From assembly GCA_038276395.1 (NCBI GenBank), contig JBBQAA010000074.1, positions 124,001 through 188,000 of the forward strand: a stretch of 64,000 nt of DNA. Direction: 5' to 3'. Below the pieces are notes generated by a model. The model ran no database searches and was not told the DNA's origin. It saw only the letters and a list, made by a program, of their open reading frames with translations. A program made the position numbers and the translations under genes. Of the stretch, positions 1 through 7,393 are shown piece by piece. Position 1 is the first letter of the stretch; every line of letters begins with the position of its first letter. This DNA comes from JBBQAA01 sp038276395. GTDB taxonomy: Bacteria > Actinomycetota > Thermoleophilia > Solirubrobacterales > Solirubrobacteraceae.

Positions 1-2
1 CC

Positions 3-368
3 TACGCCAAGGAACGCGAGCAGTTCGGGCGGCCGATCGCCTCCTTCCAGCTCGTCCAGGCCATGCTCGCCGAGATGGCCGTCGACGCCGAGGCGGCGCG
101 GATGCTCACGTGGCGCGCGGCGCTGAAGAAGGACGCCGGGGAGCCCTCGACGACCGAGACCTCTATGGCCAAGCTCTTCGCCAGCGAGGCCGCCGTCCGC
201 TGCGCCAACACGGCGATCCAGGTCCACGGCGGCGCGGGCTACGTCGACGACCACCCGGTCGAGCGCTACTTCCGCGACGTGCGGGTGACGACGCTCTACG
301 AGGGGACCTCGCAGATCCAGAAGCTCATCATCGGCCGGGCGCTGACCGGCATCAATGCCATCGCCTGA
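3..368 (+). CDS. acyl-CoA dehydrogenase, C-terminal part (gene starts before window)
   Basis: This is the end of a flavin-dependent acyl-CoA dehydrogenase, which introduces the alpha-beta double bond in acyl-CoA breakdown. The reading frame is already open at base 3. The visible part is the C-terminal helical domain: EREQFGRPI near the start, then QVHGGAGY, then TLYEGTSQIQ, whose glutamate is the usual catalytic base of the family. The end overlaps the next gene's first possible ATG by 14 bases, so the two are almost certainly co-transcribed and act in successive beta-oxidation-type steps. The chain-length or branched-substrate specificity cannot be read from this fragment. Confidence 0.93.
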   Translation, partial: YAKEREQFGRPIASFQLVQAMLAEMAVDAEAARMLTWRAALKKDAGEPSTTETSMAKLFASEAAVRCANTAIQVHGGAGYVDDHPVERYFRDVRVTTLYEGTSQIQKLIIGRALTGINAIA

Positions 369-1944
369 GCCGGACCCGGTGATGCCGGCCACGATCGGCG
401 TCCTCGGGGCGGGGACGATGGGCGCCGGGATCGCCCAACTCGCGGCGCTCGCGGGGGCGCGGACGCTCGTGCACGACCCCGACCCCGGGGCGCTCGACCG
501 GGGCCTCGCCGCCGCGCGCGCTCGGCTCGAGCGCAAGGGCGAGGGGGAGGCGGCGGCGCGGCTCGCGGCGGCGCCCGCACTCGCGGAGCTCGCGGGGTGC
601 GGCCTCGTGATCGAAGCCGCACCGGAGCGCCTAGAGCTCAAGCGCGAGCTGTTCGGCCGGCTCGCGGAGATCGTCGCGCCCGGCTGCGTCCTTGCCACCA
701 ACACGTCCTCGGTGCCCGTCACGGCGATCGCCTCGGCCGCGACGCGCCCCGAGCGCGTCGTCGGCATGCACTTCTTCAACCCCGCGCCGGTCATGCGCCT
801 GCTCGAGGTCGTGGCGGGGGAGGACTCGGGCGAGCAGGCGCTCACGCTCGCCCGCACCGTCGGCCGCGCCATGGGCAAGGAGGTCATCGACGCCGCCGAC
901 GGCCCGGGCTTTCTCGTGAACCGCTGCAACCGCCCGTTCGGGCTCGAGGCCCAGCGCCTCGTGACCGAGCGCATCGCCACGGTGGCGGAGGTCGACCGCA
1001 TATGCCGCCTGGGCGGCGGCTTTCGCATGGGCCCGTTCGAGCTCTCAGACCTCGTCGGCGTCGACACCGGCCTGGCGGTCGCCGAGTCCTTCGCCGCGCT
1101 CTCCTTCGGCGAGCCACGCTGGCGCCCGACGCCGCTCCACGCCCGGCTCGTCGCCGCCGGGCGTCACGGCCGGAAGACCGGGCGCGGCTGGTACGCCTAC
1201 CCCGAGGACGGCTCGGCGCACCGGCCCGAGGACCCCGACCCGGCGGCGCCCGGCGGCGGCGAGGGCCGCCTGCTGCTCGTGACCGACGGCCCGCCGGTGG
1301 CGGCGGAGCTGCTCGCCCGCGCGGCCGCGGCGGGCTGGGATGCCCGGCCCGCCGCGGAGGCCGAGGGGACGGTCCCCCACCTGATCCTCGACTGCGCGGG
1401 CGGGGAGGACGCGGGCGGGGAGGCCCTCCAGGGCGGCCCGCAGGCGATCCTGTGCGCCGCCGGCTCGCTCGCCACGCTCGATCCGGGCGGCGGCGCGGCC
1501 GGCTTTCATCTCCTCCCCCCGCTCGGCGAAGCGGGCGGCCTGGCCGAGCTGACCCGCGGCCCGGACTCCCACCCGGCGGCGCTCGCGCGCACCGAGGAGC
1601 TGTTCACGAGCCTCGGGTTCCACACCGCGTGGGTCGGCGACGCGCCCGGGCTCGTCCTCGGCCGGATCCTCGCCCAGGTCGTCAACGAGTGCGCCTTCGC
1701 GCTCGGCGAGGGGGTCGGCGAAGCCGAGGCCATCGACCTCGGGATGCGGCTCGGGTTGAACTACCCGCGCGGCCCGCTGCACTGGGCCGACGCGATCGGC
1801 CTCGACCACGTGCTGGCGATCCTCGACGGCCTGTGGGAGGAGTACCGCGAGGAGCGCTTCCGCCCCGCGCCCGAGCTGCGCCGCCGCGTGCTCTCCGGGC
1901 GGCTCGGCGCCGCCGTGGGCGAGGGCTTTCACCTCCACGCCTGA
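355..1944 (+). CDS. 3-hydroxyacyl-CoA dehydrogenase (two C-terminal domains)
   Basis: NAD-dependent oxidation of 3-hydroxyacyl-CoA to 3-ketoacyl-CoA. An N-terminal Rossmann domain opens with GVLGAGTMGAGIAQ, followed by the catalytic-histidine motif MHFFNPAP and then GFLVNR. A first 3HCDH C-terminal domain covers about residues 190-290. A second, near the C-terminus, has VVNECAFAL and LGLNYPRGP. Such double-domain, about 500-residue proteins are typical of the PaaH/phenylacetate-pathway type, where the second domain completes the dimer fold. The start could be ATG 355, overlapping the acyl-CoA dehydrogenase, or ATG 382, which begins directly before the Rossmann strand. No Shine-Dalgarno sequence decides between them. 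The middle (about residues 290-390) is poorly conserved linker. Confidence 0.9.
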   Translation: MPSPEPDPVMPATIGVLGAGTMGAGIAQLAALAGARTLVHDPDPGALDRGLAAARARLERKGEGEAAARLAAAPALAELAGCGLVIEAAPERLELKRELFGRLAEIVAPGCVLATNTSSVPVTAIASAATRPERVVGMHFFNPAPVMRLLEVVAGEDSGEQALTLARTVGRAMGKEVIDAADGPGFLVNRCNRPFGLEAQRLVTERIATVAEVDRICRLGGGFRMGPFELSDLVGVDTGLAVAESFAALSFGEPRWRPTPLHARLVAAGRHGRKTGRGWYAYPEDGSAHRPEDPDPAAPGGGEGRLLLVTDGPPVAAELLARAAAAGWDARPAAEAEGTVPHLILDCAGGEDAGGEALQGGPQAILCAAGSLATLDPGGGAAGFHLLPPLGEAGGLAELTRGPDSHPAALARTEELFTSLGFHTAWVGDAPGLVLGRILAQVVNECAFALGEGVGEAEAIDLGMRLGLNYPRGPLHWADAIGLDHVLAILDGLWEEYREERFRPAPELRRRVLSGRLGAAVGEGFHLHA

Positions 1945-2019
1945 GGACCTTCCCGGCACCGCGGCGGGCGCCGGGGGACGGCGCTCAGCCTCTCGCCGGG
2001 AGGCGCCATAACGCCGGGT

Positions 2020-2328
2020 ATGGAACTCACTCGGCAGAACCGGAGCTCGCCCACCTCGGCTCGTGCCCTCAGGCGTGCGATCACGGCCGCCGCCGCGACC
2101 GGGACTCCGCACGTCCTCGTCGAGGGCCGCGTCGGCGGCCTCGCCGAGCACGCCGAGCGCTACGGCGCCGACGTCGCCGCCGGGCGGCGGCGGGGGACCG
2201 GTTTACCCGGTCGTCGTCGACGCGCTGATCGCCGAGCTCGCGAGCCGCGAGGCCGCGCGCTTCGAGGTGCCCGCGACGCCCGCGCACCCCGCGCGAGCGC
2301 TCGTTGCCGCCTTGACCGCCCAGCCCGG
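2020..2328 (+). pseudogene. possible frameshifted coding relic, unidentified
   Basis: The frame beginning at ATG 2020 reads like real protein (TPHVLVEGRVGGLAEHAERY) until about 2185. After the GGC-rich run the sensible reading moves to the next frame (PVYPVVVDALIAELASREAA, then ARALVAAL). Together they would make roughly 100 residues with one frameshift. I do not recognise the family. It may be a broken small gene or chance open reading in GC-rich DNA. Confidence 0.25.
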
Positions 2329-2366
2329 CCGTGCTTTCCGCCGCGGGCGCGGCGGTGCGGGCGTTT

Positions 2367-2403
2367 CCCGCAGTTGTGGTCCCCTGACGCCCTCAAACTG
2401 CGG
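2367..2403. repeat. twin hairpin element A, copy 1
   Basis: A 37-base element whose ends CCGCAGTT (2368-2375) and AACTGCGG (2396-2403) are perfect 8-base inverted repeats. The loop GTGGTCCCCTGACGCCCTC is shared, with few changes, with copy 2, which begins 63 bases further on. It lies between converging genes and may be a bidirectional terminator or a REP-like element. Confidence 0.7.
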
Positions 2404-2429
2404 AGACCAACCCGGACGCCCGAGCGTCG

Positions 2430-2466
2430 CCCGCAGTTGTGGTCCTCTGACGCCCTTAACTGCGGG
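2430..2466. repeat. twin hairpin element A, copy 2
   Basis: Second copy of the hairpin at 2367, with 9-base arms CCCGCAGTT (2430-2438) and AACTGCGGG (2458-2466). The loop differs from copy 1 at few positions. No poly-T tail follows in either direction, so a classical intrinsic terminator is not certain. Confidence 0.7.
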
Positions 2467-2572
2467 AACGCCGGCGCGTGGCACCGCGAACCCTCGCTCT
2501 CCCTTCCTCATGGCCCCCGGCCACGCCCCGCCAACCACGAGCGCCCCGGCACACCGGCCCGCCGAGCAGGCC

Positions 2573-3559
2573 CTACCGGCTCGGCTCGGCCTCGGCGATG
2601 ATCTCGGCCGGCGCCCAGTGCTCCTCGGGCATCGGCGGGCAGTCGCGCAGGTACCACTCGGCGTCGAGCGCCGCCGCGCAGCCCGAGCCCGCGGCGGTGA
2701 TGGCTTGGCGGTAGGTGTCGTCGACGAGATCGCCGGCGGCGAGGACGCCGGCCAGGTTCGTGCGCGTCGACTTGCCGCGGGTCAGCACGTAGCCGCCCTC
2801 GTCGGTCTCGACCTGTCCCGCCACGAGCTGGGACTGCGGCTCGTGGCCGATGGCGATGAACGCGCCGGTCATCGGCCGCTCGAGCGTCTCGCCCGTCTCG
2901 GTGTTCAGCAGACGGGCGGACCCGAGCGCGCCGCTCTCCCCGGGCAGGAAGGCATCGACCGTGTAGGGCGTGAGCAGCTCGATGTTCTCCTCCCGCCGGG
3001 CGCGGTCGAGCATGATCTTCGAGGCGCGGAACTCCGCGCGGCGATGGACGATCGTCACCTTGGCGGCGAACTTGGCGAGGAAGATGGCCTCCTCCATGGC
3101 CGAGTCGCCGCCGCCGACGATGATCGTCTCCGCCTCGCGGAAGAAGGCGGCGTCGCAGGTGGCGCAGTAGGAGACGCCGCGGCCGCCGAGGGACTCCTCC
3201 CCCTCGACGCCGAGCTGCTTGTGCTGAGCCCCCATGGCGAGGATGACCGTGCGGGTCTCGTGGACCTCGTCGCCCACCCAGACCCTGTGCGTCCCGCCGT
3301 CGGTCAGCTCGAGCTTCGTCACGTCGTCGGTCTCCAGGCGCGCGCCGAAGCGCTCGGCCTGGTCGCGGAGCTGCTGCATCATCTCCGGCCCCTGGACGCC
3401 CTCGGGGTAGCCGGGGAAGTTCTCGACCTCGGTCGTCTGCTGGAGCAGCCCGCCCCAGGCGAAGCCCTCGAAGACGAGCGGCTCGAGGTTCGCGCGGGCG
3501 GTGTAGAGGGCGGCCGTGTACCCCGCGGGGCCCGAGCCGATGATGATCACGTTCTCCAT
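2573..3559 (-). CDS. trxB: thioredoxin-disulfide reductase
   Basis: FAD-dependent, NADPH-consuming reductase of thioredoxin, 328 residues as usual for the bacterial low-molecular-weight type. FAD-binding GSGPAG lies at residues 8-13, the redox pair CATC at 132-135, NADPH-binding GGGDSA around 149-154, and a second FAD motif (LAAGDL) near the C-terminus. The ATG at 3559 is supported by a TATACT box ten bases upstream (3575-3570). The reverse-strand genes to its right have their own promoters, so it looks monocistronic. No thioredoxin gene is visible in the window. Confidence 0.96.
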   Translation of the reverse strand: MENVIIIGSGPAGYTAALYTARANLEPLVFEGFAWGGLLQQTTEVENFPGYPEGVQGPEMMQQLRDQAERFGARLETDDVTKLELTDGGTHRVWVGDEVHETRTVILAMGAQHKQLGVEGEESLGGRGVSYCATCDAAFFREAETIIVGGGDSAMEEAIFLAKFAAKVTIVHRRAEFRASKIMLDRARREENIELLTPYTVDAFLPGESGALGSARLLNTETGETLERPMTGAFIAIGHEPQSQLVAGQVETDEGGYVLTRGKSTRTNLAGVLAAGDLVDDTYRQAITAAGSGCAAALDAEWYLRDCPPMPEEHWAPAEIIAEAEPSR

Positions 3560-3566
3560 AGCTTCA

Positions 3567-4673
3567 CTAAGTATAGGAGGGGTGCTGGGCGGCCGCGGTC
3601 CCGGTCTCGTCCCAGCGGTTGACCGTCCGGCGGAGCTGGAGGTAGGCGACGATCCCGGGCACGGTGGGAAGCCAGAAGGCGAAGGCCCGGTAGGCGAGGA
3701 CCGCGACGATCGCCAGACCCGTGTCGACGTCGAAGGCGGCGAACACGCCGATCATGCCGCCGTCCACGCCGCCGATCCCGCCCGGCAGCGGCAGCAGGTT
3801 CCCGAGCATCCCGATGAAGTAGGCCATGACGATGACGCCGCCCGCGGGCGCGGTGCCGAAGGCGCGGAAGGCGGCGTAGAGCGTGGCGATGTCGAAGGCC
3901 CACCAGGCGACGGCGCCGAGCAGGAGCGGATGGCGCGCGCGAACGAGGGAGAGCGCCGTGCGCACGCCGGAGCCCAGCGAGTCGGGGGCGGTGGCCAGCC
4001 GCTGGGCGAGCCGCGCGAAGCGCCCGCGGCCGGTGGCCCACCCGCCGACGCGCCGCGAGAAGCCGTCCGGCACGAGCGAGATCAGGCCGAGGAGGGCGAG
4101 CAGGACGAGGCCGAGCAGCGCGGGCAGCAGCGTGATGACGAAGCCCGTCCTGCCCGAGAGGATGCCGAGGGAGAGCCCGAACCCGTCGAGGACGACAGCG
4201 AGCACGTAGACGCCGTAGAGCAGCGCCATGAACGCGACCATCCGGCAGGCGACGACGCGCGGCCCCATCCCCGAGCGCCGCAGGGCCCAGGCCGTGAGTG
4301 CGACCCCGCCCGCGCCCGCGGCGGCGAAGAGCCGCGTGGCGGCCACCCCCGCCATGGTGATCTGGTAGCTCTCCCGCCAGTCGACCCGCGACTCGCCCCG
4401 GATGAAGACGACGCGGAAGAGCGCCACGTACCCGAGGAAGGAGAGGAGCTCGAAGCCGACGCCGGCCAAGAGCCAGACGGGGTCGCCCTCCCGGATCCGG
4501 TGCCAGGTGTGCCCGAGCCCGGCGATCTTGGGCAGCACGAAGTAGAGGAAGGCGATCGCCGAGGCGACGAAGACGGCGAGCAGGATGATCCGGTCGCGCC
4601 CGAGCGCGACGCGCGGCATCTCCTCGCGCTCGGGCGGGCGCCCGTCCTTCCCGGTGCTCGCAGCGGCGCTCAT
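3567..4673 (-). CDS. flippase-like integral membrane protein (UPF0104 / LPG-synthase TM family)
   Basis: A 368-residue polytopic membrane protein with about eight hydrophobic segments, matching the lysylphosphatidylglycerol-synthase transmembrane family (PF03706), which includes putative lipid-linked substrate flippases. Typical family signals are the GNLLPLPGGIGGVDGG segment in the C-terminal third and a late PTVPGIVAYLQLRR helix. The soluble aminoacyl-transferase domain of MprF is absent, so lipid aminoacylation is not implied. The start at ATG 4673 overlaps the stop of the upstream PAP2 gene by four bases (ATGA), giving translational coupling. The open frame continues further upstream, but only as a shadow of the PAP2 gene. 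The substrate is unknown; polyprenyl-phosphate-linked sugar is a guess from the PAP2 neighbour. Confidence 0.85.
   Translation of the reverse strand: MSAAASTGKDGRPPEREEMPRVALGRDRIILLAVFVASAIAFLYFVLPKIAGLGHTWHRIREGDPVWLLAGVGFELLSFLGYVALFRVVFIRGESRVDWRESYQITMAGVAATRLFAAAGAGGVALTAWALRRSGMGPRVVACRMVAFMALLYGVYVLAVVLDGFGLSLGILSGRTGFVITLLPALLGLVLLALLGLISLVPDGFSRRVGGWATGRGRFARLAQRLATAPDSLGSGVRTALSLVRARHPLLLGAVAWWAFDIATLYAAFRAFGTAPAGGVIVMAYFIGMLGNLLPLPGGIGGVDGGMIGVFAAFDVDTGLAIVAVLAYRAFAFWLPTVPGIVAYLQLRRTVNRWDETGTAAAQHPSYT
3570..3575 (-). promoter_or_regulatory. -10 promoter box of trxB
   Basis: TATACT on the reverse strand, ten bases before the trxB ATG at 3559. The spacing fits a transcript with little or no leader. 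No good -35 box is seen. Confidence 0.6.
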
Positions 4674-5599
4674 GCCGCCCTCGCCTCGAGCCGCTGGAGC
4701 GCCCCGTTCACCCGCCGCAGGGCGGGCGCGAGCGCCGCCCCGTAGCGCCGGACGCCCTCGGTCAGCGCGAGCCCGGCGAGCAGGTCGACCACGTAGTGCT
4801 CGCCGAGGTACACGAGCGCCGTGCCGAGGGCCGCCGCGTAGCTCCAGCCGACGACGGCGTGGACCGGGCCGATCTCCGCGAGCACGTACGCGGCCATGAC
4901 GGTCGTGGCGAAATGGATGGAGGGCATGGCGGCCAGCGGATTTCCCCCGAACAGATCGTAAAGAACCGACCAGCGGTCCCGCCAGAACTGCTCCCCGTAC
5001 TCGATCATCATGCGCCGGATGGCGGGCGCGCCCCCGGCCTCGATCCGCCCGTGCTCGGCCGCGTACCACGGCGGCGCGGTCGGCACCGCCCAGTAGACGA
5101 TGGCGCCGAGGTCGAAGACGCCGTAGATCCGCAGCGCGGCGGCGGGGAAGCGCTCGCGGCGGCGCAGGATCGTGTAGGCGACGACGCCGTGCGGGACCAT
5201 GAACCAGATCCAGTGGCTCCATACGAGCACCTTCTCGTAGCGGCGGAAGGAGCCGGGGCGCGAGGCCAGGAGCTGCAGGCGCACGCCGGGCGGCACCCCG
5301 AGCCCGAGCGCCCGGTCGGCGCGCACCGGGTAGTCGATGCGCACCCGGCGCTCGAGCGCCGCCGGGTCGTCGTGGGGCATCTCGTAGGCGGCCAGATAGG
5401 CCATCATCTGCCCGAAGCAGACCGCCACGTCGCGCGTGCGCGAGCGCGGGGTGACGACGCAGAGCGCGACGGGCGCCGCCGCCGCCGCGGCGATCACCAA
5501 CGGGGGGGAGAGGGACAGACGGCGGCGGAGTATCGGGGCGGCGAGCCCCGCGGCCACCACCGACCACGCGGCCGCGCGCAGGGCTCGACGCGACCGCAC
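4670..5599 (-). CDS. PAP2-superfamily membrane phosphatase/transferase
   Basis: A membrane enzyme of the PAP2 superfamily, which includes inositol-phosphoceramide-synthase-like proteins. The acid-phosphatase motifs are AMPSIHFAT and YLGEHYVVDLLAG, whose histidines form the phosphate-transfer site. Several hydrophobic segments flank them. Two starts are possible. ATG 5671 would overlap the divergent enoyl-CoA hydratase start. GTG 5599 has a perfect TATACT box nine bases upstream (5614-5609), and the protein then begins with a normal Arg-rich end and a membrane helix. I choose GTG 5599 (309 residues). The gene is coupled to the flippase-like gene downstream, so the two may process one lipid intermediate. 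Confidence 0.82.
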   Translation of the reverse strand: MRSRRALRAAAWSVVAAGLAAPILRRRLSLSPPLVIAAAAAAPVALCVVTPRSRTRDVAVCFGQMMAYLAAYEMPHDDPAALERRVRIDYPVRADRALGLGVPPGVRLQLLASRPGSFRRYEKVLVWSHWIWFMVPHGVVAYTILRRRERFPAAALRIYGVFDLGAIVYWAVPTAPPWYAAEHGRIEAGGAPAIRRMMIEYGEQFWRDRWSVLYDLFGGNPLAAMPSIHFATTVMAAYVLAEIGPVHAVVGWSYAAALGTALVYLGEHYVVDLLAGLALTEGVRRYGAALAPALRRVNGALQRLEARAA

Positions 5600-5608
5600 G
5601 GGGCCGCG

Positions 5609-5614
5609 AGTATA
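5609..5614 (-). promoter_or_regulatory. -10 promoter box of the PAP2 operon
   Basis: TATACT on the reverse strand, nine bases before GTG 5599. This box decides the start of the PAP2 gene. Confidence 0.65.
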
Positions 5615-5655
5615 GGTTCGGTTCGCCCCCGGCGGTCGGAGTGGAGGGCGCCATC

Positions 5656-5661
5656 TAGCCT
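5656..5661 (+). promoter_or_regulatory. -10 promoter box of the enoyl-CoA hydratase gene
   Basis: TAGCCT, eight bases before ATG 5670. Together with the reverse TATACT at 5609-5614 it forms a compact divergent promoter pair. Confidence 0.55.
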
Positions 5662-5669
5662 CCCCGCCC

Positions 5670-6464
5670 ATGAGCGCCTATGAGACCGTCAACCTCGAGC
5701 GCCGGGACGGCGCCGCCGTCGTCGAGCTGAACCGGCCGGAGACGATGAACGCCTGGAACAAGCAGTTCGGAGCGGACCTGCTTGCGGCGATCCGCGAGGT
5801 GGGGTCAGACCCCGAGGTCCGCGCCGTCCTCATCACCGGCGCCGGCCGGGGCTTCTCCTCGGGCGCCGACCTCAAGGCCGGCTTCGACCCGACGCCCGCG
5901 GGCCCGCCCGACGTGCTGAGCACCCTGCGCGAGCGCTACCACCCGATCATCACGGGCATCCGGCGCATGCCAAAGCCCGTCGTGGCGGCCGTCAACGGCC
6001 CCGCGGTGGGGATCGGCTGCTCCCTGGCGCTCGCCTCAGACCTCATCCTCGCCGCCGAGTCGGCCTACCTCCTGCTCGCCTTCGTCAACATCGGGCTCGT
6101 GCCCGACGGCGGCTCCTCGCTGTTCGTCCCTGCCCGCATCGGCCACGCGCGCGCGGCCGAGATGGCCATGCTCGGGGAGCGGATCCCCGCCGCCCGGGCG
6201 CTCGAGTGGGGGCTCGTCAACCGCGTCCACGCCGACGAGGAGCTGCGCGGGGAGGCCGAGGCGCTCGTCGCCCGCCTGGCCGCCGGGCCGACCCGCTCCT
6301 ACGCGGGCACCAAGCGCCAGCTCAACGCCTGGATCTATCGCGGGATGGAGGAGCAGCTCGAGCTCGAGGCCCTGATCCAGCAGGAGCAGGCGGGCACCAC
6401 GGACTTCGTCGAGGGCGTCACCGCCTTCGTCCAGAAGCGGGCGCCCGAGTTCAAGGGCGCCTGA
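5670..6464 (+). CDS. enoyl-CoA hydratase/isomerase family protein
   Basis: A 264-residue crotonase-fold enzyme acting on 2,3-unsaturated or related acyl-CoA esters. The oxyanion-hole region GFSSGADLK sits around residues 65-73 and the second glycine-rich loop at NGPAVGIGCSLALASD. The segment FVNIGLVPDGGSS resembles the PaaG-type isomerase/hydratase branch, in which the canonical hydratase glutamate is replaced, so isomerase activity is as likely as hydration. The C-terminal helices KRQLN and the FVEGVTAF(V) segment are typical. The gene is single, with its own TAnnnT box, and stands close to the acyl-CoA and 3-hydroxyacyl-CoA dehydrogenases at the left edge. A 13-base palindrome (GGGGTCAGACCCC, 5801-5813) falls inside it. 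Confidence 0.9.
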   Translation: MSAYETVNLERRDGAAVVELNRPETMNAWNKQFGADLLAAIREVGSDPEVRAVLITGAGRGFSSGADLKAGFDPTPAGPPDVLSTLRERYHPIITGIRRMPKPVVAAVNGPAVGIGCSLALASDLILAAESAYLLLAFVNIGLVPDGGSSLFVPARIGHARAAEMAMLGERIPAARALEWGLVNRVHADEELRGEAEALVARLAAGPTRSYAGTKRQLNAWIYRGMEEQLELEALIQQEQAGTTDFVEGVTAFVQKRAPEFKGA

Positions 6465-6501
6465 GCCCGGGCGCGCATCGCTTCGGTCCACCCCGCCCGG
6501 G

Positions 6502-6507
6502 TATGAT
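6502..6507 (+). promoter_or_regulatory. -10 promoter box of the first cox operon
   Basis: TATGAT, nine bases before the TTG start at 6517. A leaderless or near-leaderless transcript is implied. Confidence 0.6.
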
Positions 6508-6516
6508 CGGCGCGCC

Positions 6517-7386
6517 TTGCGCCGGACCGCCCTCGTTCTCGCCCCGCTCGCCGGGCTCACCGCTCTGCTGCTCCAGGCGCCGGTCGCGCTCGCCGGGGTC
6601 ATCACGCCCGAGTCGGGCGGCTCGCCGAACGCCAACGCGATCTCCGACCTCTACAAGATCGTCTTCGTCATCGGGGCGATCATCCTCTTCGGGGTCTGGG
6701 GCGTGCTCGCCTGGTGCCTCGTCAAATTCCGCGCCCGGAAGGGCGCCCAGGCCGCGCAGGTTCACGGCAACACGAGGCTCGAGATCGGCTGGACGGCCGG
6801 CGCGGCGCTCATCCTCGTCGTGCTCGCCATCGTCACCTTCCTCTTCCTCCCCCAGATCAACAACCCGCCGAACTCCGACGCGAGCGGGCTGCAGACGGGC
6901 GTCCCCGTGCTCACCGCGTCCAACACGGGCATCCCCAAGCCGCCGAACGGGCGCGCGCTGCGCATCTGCGTCACCGGCCGCCAGTACATCTGGCGCTTCA
7001 CCTACGCGCCGTGCCAGCAGGCCGGCCTCGGCAAGGTCTACTCCTACCACGACATGGTCGTCCCGGCGAACACGACCGTCGTGCTCGACATCCAATCGAC
7101 CGACGTCGACCACTCGTGGTGGATCCCGAAGCTCGGCGGCAAGTTCGACGCCATCCCGGGCTATGACAACTACACCTGGTTCAAGGCTCGCTACCCGGGC
7201 CAGATCTACCAGGGTCAGTGCGCCGAGCTGTGCGGGCGGAACCACGCCGACATGACGGCGCGCGTGCTCGTCAAGACCCCGACGCAGTACGAGGCGTGGA
7301 TCGCCGAGCAGAAGAAGGAGATCGCCGCCGCCAACCGCCTCGTCCAGAAGCAGCGCAAGATCCTCGATTCCGGCAAGGACCTGTAG
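6517..7386 (+). CDS. ctaC: cytochrome c oxidase subunit II (first set)
   Basis: The electron-entry subunit of an aa3-type oxidase, in the membrane with its CuA domain outside. Residues 1-26 form a signal peptide, and helices lie at about 46-68 and 91-111. The cupredoxin domain carries the CuA ligands C235, C239, H243 and M246 (motif CAELCGRNHADM) and H199. A loop of about 40 residues between the second helix and the cupredoxin domain (SDASGLQTGVPVLTASNTG region) is longer than in the second copy at 11620. The start is TTG 6517, chosen for the signal peptide and the TATGAT box. First gene of ctaC-ctaD-ctaB and two small membrane genes. No fused cytochrome c domain is present. Confidence 0.95.
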   Translation: MRRTALVLAPLAGLTALLLQAPVALAGVITPESGGSPNANAISDLYKIVFVIGAIILFGVWGVLAWCLVKFRARKGAQAAQVHGNTRLEIGWTAGAALILVVLAIVTFLFLPQINNPPNSDASGLQTGVPVLTASNTGIPKPPNGRALRICVTGRQYIWRFTYAPCQQAGLGKVYSYHDMVVPANTTVVLDIQSTDVDHSWWIPKLGGKFDAIPGYDNYTWFKARYPGQIYQGQCAELCGRNHADMTARVLVKTPTQYEAWIAEQKKEIAAANRLVQKQRKILDSGKDL

Positions 7387-7393
7387 GAGAACC

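Larger units (their letters stand above)
1945..2572. other. convergent intergenic region with no intact gene
   Basis: About 630 bases between two converging genes. It holds a possible frameshifted coding relic in its first half and a pair of near-identical hairpins in its second half, both listed separately. The long open frames across it read as low-complexity Arg/Ala/Pro translations and are not convincing genes. Confidence 0.6.

Noticed and set aside
3567..4673. Full MprF lysylphosphatidylglycerol synthase
   Set aside because: Only the transmembrane family is present; the soluble aminoacyl-transferase domain is missing.
5600..5671. A PAP2 start at ATG 5671 overlapping the enoyl-CoA hydratase start as CATG
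   Set aside because: GTG 5599 is in frame and has TATACT at the ideal nine-base distance, and the extra 24 residues (GGEARWRPPLRPPGANR...) look like non-coding translation.
5801..5813. GGGGTCAGACCCC in the enoyl-CoA hydratase gene as an inserted element
   Set aside because: It encodes the ordinary family sequence GSDPEV and is short, so it may be chance; mentioned only as a possible relative of the glmM palindrome.
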